From assembly GCF_023091745.1 (NCBI RefSeq), contig NC_068915.1, positions 51,580,001 to 51,644,000 on the forward strand: a DNA stretch of 64,000 bases. The letters run 5' to 3'. The DNA is from Budorcas taxicolor (lineage: Eukaryota > Chordata > Mammalia > Artiodactyla > Bovidae). Made by a program: the position numbers and the translations under genes. How positions within the stretch are numbered: position 1 is the stretch's first letter; each line of letters opens with the position of its first letter. A model generated the notes under the pieces. That model searched no databases, was not told the origin of the DNA, and saw only the letters and a program-made list of their open reading frames with translations. Positions 56,097 to 64,000 of the stretch are shown here, piece by piece.

Positions 56097-57788
56097 TCTT
56101 TTGTGAAAGTGGGGAAAAAAAAATCACAAAACTGAATCAAAAATTACATGTTTGTTTTTACAATGTCAGAGAGATTTAGCAAGCATGCAATATGTTCAGT
56201 ATGAATAATTAATGTAATATCAGCTAAAAATATACTTCACTATTGCTTCTATAATTATCCCAAAAAATAAAGTTAAAAAGATAGGCAGTTTCCTCATGCA
56301 TGGATTAGATACATTTAGGTATATTAATAATTTCAGGGGATTGTAGTACTATAACCTGTCAATGCAGCCTATCATAATAATTATCATAAAGATTTGAAAT
56401 ATAGTTCTCAAAAACTCATCTTCATAGATTAGTGACCTAATACATATTTATGTAGCATCTGATGTTATCTCTCAATTAGGAAGGTCAGTTATTTCTGTGG
56501 TTTATCCAGCAACCTCTTGCCTCCAAGTCCAAGATACACTGTTAGATGTGTGCCCCCTTTTAAGGGTCAGGGGGTCTTCTTCTTTAGTCCATCATTTAAT
56601 CTGTTAAACTGTAATAAGAATCTTTTCTCTATCTTCCTTTATGTGAAAGGATCTGAGATCATGGGACTTTAGGGTCCATTTGAAGCATTAGTCTCTACCA
56701 TACTAGAAGTAAACCATTTTAGAAGAATGCATTTATAGACATGATAGGCATAACAGGAAATAGTTTTTTTCATAGAGTTTTCAGAGAAAGACCTACCTTA
56801 ATTTAAGTTCCTAATTGATCCTTTCTATTGCTTTTTTTGGACTTCAAAGTCTAATGTACATATGTAGCAGCTAGTGTTGTAGTTTAAGCAAGTGGGGATT
56901 TTGCCATTGTTGAGAAGCCTATTTTCTTTCTGTATCATTATCAGGTGGTACTTGAGCTTTTCATCAAAATTCAGGAAAATGTAAAACAGTCTTTGCCCTT
57001 AATGGGAAATATTTGTTGACAAGGAAAAGACTGCTCCTGTTGATTCTTCTTTTTTTACATCCCTTCTCTCCTTGCTGACTTGATATCTCAAACCTGTGTT
57101 TAGTTTTTAACTTAGATTAAATCAAAATAAGTCCCTCCATAAAAATTATAGAGGGCTTAAAGTGGTGCCACTTGTACACTCTCTTAGCTTATGACAACAT
57201 ATAAAATTATATATTAAAATAAACCACAATGTATTGAAATCCAATAGAAAATCCTATAAATTATAAATGTCCTTTAAAATAGTAAAGAAAAGTATAAGGA
57301 GTAGTTAGTGCATATGCCGTAAGTATAATGGAGAATAGAGGAATAGACTACAAACGTATGGTGGATAATGATTGATACTATTAGATACAAGGAAAAAGGT
57401 AACAGAATAAAAGTTAAAAAAATATTGAGTACAGTTTAATTTTGCTTTTCACCATTATTTTTCAGAATCTCATACACAGAAAACTTCCCACAAAAGTGTT
57501 TGTTAAAGGTCTAGTTTGGAAATAAATTTTCAAAAACTCACTACCGTTTATTCTTAGTCACCTCTTTGTAATTAGACAACTCAAGGGTTGTAATTTCCAC
57601 TGGTGTGTGTCTATGTGTTGGGGGGGGGGTGTGGGTGGGTGTATGTGCATCAGTTAAAAAGTATAATCTGGCTACTTACTGTCTTTCAAAGCTTTCTACT
57701 TCTGGCAAGAATCATCACCTTATTTTTAAAAAGTTCTTAGAAAGCAGAGTTTTTATATGAAATGTTTGAAAAGCATTTGCTCCATATT
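56097..57788. other. Unassigned stretch, 1.7 kb
   Basis: Contains the G/T-rich tract at 57600-57650. 56500-57150 is less AT-rich and may be an old repeat, but I cannot name it. No gene-like frame. Confidence 0.45.
57600..57650 (+). repeat. GT/G-rich tract
   Basis: 'ggtgtgtgtctatgtg', then nine or more G, then 'tgtgggtgggtg'. Several separate G runs lie close together. Confidence 0.9.
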
Positions 57789-57800
57789 AATACAAAAATC

Positions 57801-58070
57801 GGAGAAGGCAAGGGCATCCCACTCCAGTACTCTTGCCTGGAAAATCCCATGGATGGAGGAGCCTAGTAGGCTGCAGTCCTATGGGGCACTAGGAGTCGGA
57901 CACGACTGAGCGACTTCCCTTTCACTTTCCACTTTCATGCATTAGAGAAGAAAATGGCAACTCACTCCAGTGTTCTTGCCTGGAGAATCCCAGGGATGGA
58001 GTAGCCTGGTGGGCTGCCATCTATAGGTTCACACAGAGTTGGACACGACTGACATGACTTAGCAGTTAGC
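57801..58070 (+). mobile_element. Bov-A2 SINE with perfect target-site duplication
   Basis: Two BovA units joined by 'cactttccactttcatgc', ending 'gacttagcagttagc'. Flanked by the 12-bp duplication 'aatacaaaaatc' at 57789-57800 and 58071-58082, which fixes both ends. Confidence 0.96.
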
Positions 58071-58082
58071 AATACAAAAATC

Positions 58083-59589
58083 ATGTTTTTTTAGTTATTT
58101 TTTTCACTCTAAGACAAACATTCTTGTTCTATCAAGGGATAAGCAAGGTGTTGCCTAAGAAATACAAGAAGATGAGCTAAATTAAAAATTATTATAAAAT
58201 AACATTTATAATAGTACAAAACAGTAGTTATAGTGAAATATAATTAATGACTATTGAAATATGTTTTTAAAAATACAGATATTTAAGTAGTCTTGATAGT
58301 CACTGTCTGCAATCCCATAACATTTGGTAGTATGTTATATGTTTAGTAAATTTGTATAGAAATATTAAATTCATACTTGTAAGTTTGAAACATTTGTGAA
58401 ATATTGTCCCTAATCATTAAAGCTTTTCTAATGTGAATAATATTTTTAAGAAATGCTCACATCTATAATCCCAACACTTAAAAAAATTGATAAATCAAAG
58501 TGTGAGTTCTCAGGACTTGAAAATAGTAAAACTGTCAATGATATTTTTATGCCATTTCCCCATGAGTCTGTATAAATTAGGTTTTATTAAAGAGCAACTG
58601 AAATGGAGTTTTAAATACCCATCCCTCAACTGTGTTTCCATAGTTGGTGTAATTCAGGCTTTGAAATAGATCCAAGAAATTCCAAGAATGAAATTATGCC
58701 AGAATTACCAGGGTCTTAATAACAGTGTAGTTTTTAGCAACTGGATAAATTGATACATCAAAAAATAATTATAGAAATGTTAGGCTATAACTTTTAGGAT
58801 TCACTTTTAACATTCATTGTAAAGGCTACCTTTATGCAGACTTAAATTCCAATCTGAAGAAAAATTGTAATACTAAAAATGAATTAATATTTAGATAGAA
58901 GTAATTTTACTTGGGGGATTGAAGAAATAATCTGTTCATAAATTAGTTTACCTGTTTAGAGGGAGACAAATGTTTTTATAATACCTTTAAAAATTGGTAA
59001 CAAATAACCAGACTGTGCATCAAACATGTTATTCAACCATTTGATGCATAATGTTGTTAAAAGTCATGACATGCAGTAAATAAATCAGTGAACTCATATT
59101 GAGAATTTTTTGTTTCACAACAGTGTGCTAGGATCTGTGTTGTTAAATTAATTGTTATATTGTTATATATTTATTATATTGTTATATATTTGTTATATAA
59201 TTGTTATATATTGTTATATTAATGGTAACAATAAAGGGGATGAGGTGTAAGTGAAGGAGGAGGAAGAGGAAGAGAAATATAGACTACTGTCATCCTTAAG
59301 AATTATATAGTTGTTTACTATTGCTTTTATATATATATTATTTTTATACCAAGAGATAATTTCTTAAAGCAGCTCTATTTCAGAATTTTACTGCAAACTT
59401 TAAAGCAGAGGAACCTACATGAGATAATTCATACTAAAAGTAAATTCCATTAGAATTTTGTTTTTCTAAATTCATTTCATTATCACAGCATGAGCTGAAA
59501 ATATTACTTAATTAATTCGATATTCTGCTCCCCAAAAGGTATCATACAATATACATATGATAATAGTACAATTGCATAATTATTAGTTT
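58083..59589. other. AT-rich stretch with minisatellite
   Basis: Holds the TTATAT-type array at 59150-59222, followed by a purine-rich run (59236-59275). No gene or repeat family recognised. Confidence 0.5.
59150..59222. repeat. TTGTTATAT-type minisatellite
   Basis: Six or more imperfect units of 'ttgttatat(a)', some with an extra 'ttta'; almost pure A/T. Confidence 0.85.
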
Positions 59590-59940
59590 TCCTTAACTAA
59601 AGCCATTCATGTAACTAATCTGAACTTCCTCCCAGCTTCTGAAGTTGATAGAAATCCTTGGATTCTTGGATTGTGGAGGATAAAGATCCTCAGATTTTTG
59701 CCTCTGTTGTCTCCTGACCCTCCCTGGGTCTGTGTCAAAATTTCCTTCTTATTAAAAAAAAATGCCAGCATTGGATCTGGACCCATTCCAATGGAGTATA
59801 ATGTCATTTTAATCCGATTATGTTTGTAAAAACCTTATTTTCAAATATTATCTGATTCACAGGTACTAGAAATTTGAACTCCAATAGGTCTGTTTTTGTA
59901 CACATTTCTACCCAGTGTACTGTCTTTTAATTATAAAAAC
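59590..59940 (+). mobile_element. MaLR LTR (MLT1/MST-like) remnant
   Basis: Degenerate LTR text in the expected order: 'ccttggattcttggattgtg', 'tttgcctctgttgtctcc', 'gtctgtgtcaaaatttcc', 'gtataatgtcattttaatcc', 'aaaaccttattttcaaatat', 'cacaggtactagaaatttg'. These are landmarks of mammalian apparent LTR-retrotransposon (MaLR) LTRs. No internal region is visible. Confidence 0.72.
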
Positions 59941-60397
59941 CATATAAATACTATACATCATTAACCAATTAGTAGAGTAACATGGTAAAAAAGTTGAACA
60001 AATTCAATCTTTTTGGAACAAAGTTGAAGCAGCTCAGAAGGGATATCTCTTACCTTCTTGTATATACTTGCATTAACTCCTCATGTTGCTAGTGTTGTAT
60101 TCCTATACTTCTCCTCCTGAAGTCCAGAGTCCTTTAGTTCTACCTCTGTAGAGAAAAACTCACTTTAATCAGTTTATTACCCAAAAATCAGCCTGCATGT
60201 TATCAATATTCCTAATACAAAGTCCATGTTCTACAGAAGTTAAAGACATTTCTGTAAAAGTATTTAAGTAAAAGGGAGAGTGAAGCAAGTGCTTGAGGGC
60301 ATTTTGTATATGAAATCAACATAGAATAACTACCACATTGTTTTGTTAGGTAGTTAGAATAGGAAAAAGGACTACATAATGGCAGTGGCTAAAAGAC
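59941..60397. other. AT-rich stretch
   Basis: No feature recognised. Confidence 0.5.
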
Positions 60398-61021
60398 AAA
60401 GTGGGAACAGTGATAGACTTTACTTTTTGGGGCTCCAAAATCACTGCAGATGGTGACTGCAGCCATGAAATTAAAAGATGCTTACTCCTTGGAAGAAAAG
60501 TTATGACCAACCTAGACAGCATATTAAAAAGCAGAGACATTACTTTGCCAACAAAGGTCTGTCTAGTCAAGGCTGCTGTTTTTCCAGTAGTCATGTATGG
60601 ATGTTAGAGTTGGACTATAAAGAAAGCTGAGCACTGTAGAATTGATGCTTTTGAACCATGGCGTTGGAGAAGATGCTTGAGAGTCCCTTGGACTGTGAGG
60701 AGATCCAACCAGTCCATCCTAAAGGAAATCAGTCCTGAATATTCATCGGAAGGACTGATGTTGAAGCTGAAGCTCCAATACTTTGGCCACCTGATGTGAA
60801 GAACTGACTCATTTGAAAAGACCCTGAACTGGGAAAGATTGAAGGTGGGAGAAGAAGGGATGACAGAGGATGAGATGGTTGGATGGCATCACCGACTCAA
60901 TGGACATGAGTTTGAGTAAACTCTGAGAGTTGGTGATGGACAAGGAGGCCTGGCATGCTGCAGTCCATAGGGTCACACAGAGTCGGACTCAACTGAGTGG
61001 CTGAAATGAACTGAACTGAAA
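60398..61021 (+). mobile_element. BovB LINE 3' fragment
   Basis: Plus-strand BovB from 'gtgggaacagtgatagac' to the AACTG end. A 68-codon frame at 60401-60607 ends at TAG where others read a glycine-cysteine-glutamate stretch. The element starts just downstream of the RT active site. It is moderately diverged. Confidence 0.95.
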
Positions 61022-61040
61022 ACACAAAGAACAGAAAGTC

Positions 61041-61320
61041 CGTAAAAATAGAGCAAAGGGAGGTCCAAGGACCAGAGTGAGAACCTCAGGTAAAACAAAC
61101 AGCCCTCCTGGCCAGCCAAATTTACATCGGGCCAGGCTCAGGGGGAGGAGAAAAAAACATAAATTGAGCCAGGGGCTTCTCTTTTTGCATCTTTTGGGTC
61201 AGCCCATCCTCATACCTCAAGGATGCATTTTCCTTTGCTTGCCAAATAAAACTGAGCTGTAACACTGGTTCGTCTGTCGCTTCAATTTTTTGCTGTAGCG
61301 CGACAGAACTGAGGAAATTA
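61041..61320 (+). mobile_element. ERV1-like solo LTR fragment
   Basis: A GC-richer block directly after the BovB with LTR features: poly(A) signal AATAAA at 61245-61250 in 'gccaaataaaactgag', followed by an R/U5-like stretch with an 8-bp inverted repeat ('tctgtcgc' 61273-61280, 'gcgacaga' 61300-61307) and 'gaggaaattacacactcccc'. The 'caaataaaactgagctgtaa' context is typical of gammaretrovirus-like LTRs. No internal sequence follows. The start is not resolved; it may begin near the BovB tail. Confidence 0.6.
61245..61250 (+). promoter_or_regulatory. LTR poly(A) signal
   Basis: AATAAA in the position expected for retroviral 3'-end processing. Whether it is used is unknown. Confidence 0.5.
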
Positions 61321-62339
61321 CACACTCCCCCAACAGTTTACTTAGCTTTTTTTATTGATATTTATATTACAGTCTTTGAAGAATTAAAAATTATCTTGAT
61401 GTTGCAGATACATATGGTGTACTGAAAGTATTCAACAATTAATACCTTTGAAGCAGCCCTCAACTAAGATTGACAAGAATAAAGGAATAAGTAACTCATT
61501 CTATCTCAGAATATATCTGGGGTTTTATATCAGCTCTCAGATTAGTTTTCTCTTCTGGATTAAGATACAGTCATAGATAATAGTATCTACCTTGGATGAT
61601 ATACACTTCATTTACACCCTGTCGTTTTTCAGCCCCTAATTATGTTTCATTCACATCCCTCACACCTCCCCAAATAAACTAATTGATTTAGCATTTTCAT
61701 CTCAGGCTCCTCTTCTGGAACAATTTAATGTAAGAGAGTCTAGTTTCTTTACCACCTCAGCCTCAATATTACCTATGATTTTAGCAACTAGAAATACCTT
61801 TTGATAATTTTCCTTTTATAGCTAGGGTTGTAACTTACGGCAAGTTGCTAAAGATTGTGGTATTTTAACAAAGTCATATGTTGTGTGTGTGTGTATCCTC
61901 CATATAAACTTTCTTCTTTCCTTTTGCCTTGTCTTTGTGGCATCTTGAGAAAGCACTTCTGAGCAATTTTAAAATGATAAGAAATAAAACTTATTTCAGG
62001 GAGTGTACAAACAACCTTCACACAGTATACTCACAAAGTTAGCTACATATATGAGTAAACTGATGAAATTGAATCTATATTGAAATATTTTATTTATATT
62101 TATATTCTAGCATATCACTAGTCTAACTTCCTTCCTGTGTGAGAACATATTTCCATTGAGGGTTTTCTCTTTTGGTTAGTAAAGCACTGAAATATATTAA
62201 GCATATTATATGTTATTTGCTTCTTTAGTATTTTGCTATTCTGTAAGTAAAACTAATATTATTTCAGAGTATAAACAAAGATGTTTTCTCAAAACTCAAA
62301 AAAATTTCTATCAAGTCCTCACTATATTTAGTAAAAGTT
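61321..62339. other. AT-rich stretch
   Basis: A short (GT)n run at 61881-61896; otherwise no repeat family or gene recognised. Confidence 0.5.
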
Positions 62340-62364
62340 AAAGTGTAATAGTGGGCTTTCCTGG

Positions 62365-62375
62365 TGGCTCAGAGG
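62365..62375 (+). promoter_or_regulatory. Pol III A box of the SINE
   Basis: 'tggctcagagg', in the tRNA-Glu-derived head; agrees with the tRNA A-box pattern. Confidence 0.7.
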
Positions 62376-62407
62376 TTAAAGCGTCTGCCTGCAATGAAGG
62401 AGACCTG

Positions 62408-62418
62408 GGTTCGATCCC
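62408..62418 (+). promoter_or_regulatory. Pol III B box of the SINE
   Basis: 'ggttcgatccc' matches the tRNA B-box consensus exactly, so the internal promoter looks intact. Confidence 0.75.
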
Positions 62419-62572
62419 TGGGTCAGGAAGATCCCCTGGAGAAGGAAATGGCAACCCACTCCAGTATTCTTGCCTGGAAAATCCCATGGACGGAGGAGCC
62501 TGGTGGGCTACAGTCCACGGGGTCGCAAAGAGTCGGACACAACTGAGTGACTTCACTTTCAAAGTGTAATAG

Positions 62573-63506
62573 CATACTAAAGCGTGCTTTATTCCATTTT
62601 CTCAAAGAATATTCTTGAAACTCTAAAAACGGAAGCCAAAATGATATATCAAAGATACATAAGATACTAATGAATGCTTTTACAAGACTAACCAATATAT
62701 CACAAGGTAAAATATTTTCTTAATTATTTCCTAAACACTTTCTTGATATTGATAATAGTGAATTTGAATTCCACTAAGATTAATGCCAGAATTTAATTTA
62801 TATTAATCTATGTTATGCAGCAATTCATTTCGAAGAGATTAACAATTATTAAGAGATGCAGCAATTTATGTTTTATGTCTTTGAAGCTGTAGAATTCACT
62901 CACCATATATTATGAATCATTTTTCTGAGTATGAGAATATTTTACTCAGCTATTACTAAATGCTATAATAAACTATATAAAGTGTACCTTTGAGTTTCAT
63001 TGTGTTAAAATGAAAATGCATTTGTCTATCAAATGTTCAAGAATAATTCTTAGTGCCTAAATACAGGTAAAAGAAAATCCTCATACCATGTCTGAAGTGT
63101 AACATGATTAAGAATTTGGGAGTAAATTATGACAACATATATTCAAATCTTTATAAATTAAACATATGTTTATATTATTTTGTACATTACTTCCTTGACT
63201 AAGAATGAGTATACATTTACATAGAAAAGTATTCAGAATTATTATTTATAATATTGAAAAAATAGGTAGTCCAAAAGTCTACTAATTTACTTCTGAGGAA
63301 ATAAATATTTATGATAGCAATAAATTCAATCTATAGCTATTAAAAAAACTATTTTTGAAATAAATATAAGAATATTTAAGGTATATGGAAAAGAAAATTA
63401 TTGAATTTATGGAGTAATGTATATTTTAACAAAATATTAAAAAATAGAAGATAAACATCATGTTGTAAAAGTGTTTCTGAGTATCATTTAAAGTTTTATT
63501 TTAAAT
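62573..63506. other. AT-rich stretch
   Basis: No feature recognised. Confidence 0.55.
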
Positions 63507-63817
63507 TTTTTTGTTTAGGCTGCATGGCATGTGTGTATGCTCAGTCTGTCCAACTCTTTGCTACCCCATGGAATGTAGCCCACTGGGCTCCTCTATCCAT
63601 AGAATTTTCCAAGCAAGAATATGGGGTGAGTTGCCACATCCTATTCCAAGGGATCTTCTCAACCCAGGGATCTAACCTGCATCTCTTGCACCTTCTGTAT
63701 TGCAAGTGGAAGCCCTTCACAGCATGTGGGACCTTAGTTCTCAGAAGACAGATTCAGATCATGCCCCCTGCAGTGGAAGCACAGAGTCCTAACCACTGGA
63801 CTGCCAGAGAGTTCCCT
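63507..63817 (-). mobile_element. CHR-type SINE split by a Bov-tA
   Basis: Outer element: 'ttttttgtttaggctgcatg' on the left, and on the right 'gtgggaccttagttctcag' and 'gtcctaaccactggactgcc' ending 'agagagttccc', a reversed CHR SINE. The Bov-tA at 63534-63721 interrupts it with the 7-bp duplication 'gcatgtg' (63527-63533 and 63722-63728). Confidence 0.8.
63534..63721 (-). mobile_element. Bov-tA SINE nested in CHR SINE
   Basis: Reversed Bov-tA: 'cagtctgtccaactctttgc', 'gtagcccactgggctcctc', 'gagttgccacatcctattcc', ending in a shortened head 'tgtattgcaagtggaagccc'. Younger than the CHR element it interrupts. Confidence 0.9.
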
Positions 63818-63922
63818 AAAAGTTTCTTATTTAAAATTGAATGCTTCTGTACAAATCAGATGTTCCATGATGCTTATAATACAAAGGCAATTTAAATCAT
63901 GTTTAAATTTAACTTTGATTAT

Positions 63923-64000
63923 TGCAGCTTATTATTGATGGTGAAAAAGTAGAAGCAGTGACAGATTTTATTTTCTTGGGCTCCAAAATCACTGTGGATG
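63923..64000 (+). mobile_element. BovB LINE, start of a copy cut by the window edge
   Basis: 'attgatggtgaaaaagtag', 'gacagattttattttcttgg', 'gctccaaaatcactgtgg' match BovB coding sequence downstream of the RT active site, plus strand. The rest lies beyond the window. Confidence 0.9.

Larger units (their letters stand above)
62352..62560 (+). mobile_element. Young Bov-tA SINE with perfect target-site duplication
   Basis: Near-consensus Bov-tA from 'gtgggctttcctggtgg' to 'gagtgacttcactttc', flanked by 'aaagtgtaatag' at 62340-62351 and 62561-62572 without mismatch. Very similar to the SINE at 52010, suggesting the same recent subfamily. Confidence 0.97.

Noticed and set aside
62352..62425. tRNA-like sequence with A and B boxes
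   Set aside because: It is the tRNA-Glu-derived head of a SINE; the acceptor stem and anticodon arm do not form a proper tRNA gene. The same applies to the other SINE heads.

Overview
This is a ruminant, most likely bovid, nuclear-genome window with no recognisable host gene. The evidence is the repeat content: many BovB (RTE-class) LINE copies, Bov-tA and Bov-A2 SINEs with tRNA-Glu-like heads, a bovine-type L1 3' end, and cetartiodactyl CHR SINEs. The sequence alone does not separate cattle, sheep, goat or a relative. Base composition is AT-rich, there is no CpG island, and every long open frame I can explain belongs to a retrotransposon. The window is best read as intergenic or deep-intronic DNA built by nested retrotransposition.

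Layout. 1-4343 is the 3' part of an L1 on the plus strand, cut near its end by a young BovB fragment (3031-3970). 4.3-8.0 kb is AT-rich DNA with three Bov-tA/Bov-A2 group insertions and one Bov-A2 dimer among them. 8.06-9.41 kb is a second truncated L1 3' end in the same orientation. 9.4-18 kb holds SINEs, a decayed plus-strand BovB (12.6-14.2 kb) and a 2.4-kb minus-strand BovB that still carries endonuclease-domain sequence (15.0-17.4 kb). 18.8-21.7 kb is an old ERVL-like provirus remnant (MLT2-like LTR plus gag/pro/pol-like internal sequence) cut by two SINEs. 22.8-32.5 kb carries four minus-strand BovB copies, an antisense retroviral RT scrap with a YIDD motif, and a Tigger2-like DNA transposon.

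35.4-44.3 kb is the densest BovB block: a copy with an almost uninterrupted 584-codon frame, an inverted partner about 0.5 kb away, and a copy whose 5' half is inverted as expected from twin priming. 44-64 kb holds further BovB 3' fragments, Bov-tA, Bov-A2 and CHR SINEs, an ERV1-like LTR split by a young SINE with a perfect target-site duplication, a MaLR (MLT1/MST-like) LTR, a second ERV1-like solo LTR at 61 kb, and a final BovB that runs off the right edge.

How the parts relate. BovB encodes the endonuclease and reverse transcriptase thought to mobilise Bov-tA and Bov-A2 SINEs, which share its 3' sequence, so the autonomous element and its parasites lie side by side. Ages differ clearly: the L2/MIR-like, MLT2, MLT1 and Tigger2 pieces are oldest; CHR and several eroded BovB and SINE copies are intermediate; the SINEs at 52010 and 62352, the Bov-A2 at 57801 and the BovB at 3031 look recent. 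I found no convincing new biological system. The most informative observations concern insertion mechanism: long target-site duplications, a BovB insertion without one, a twin-primed inversion, and internal repeat expansions.
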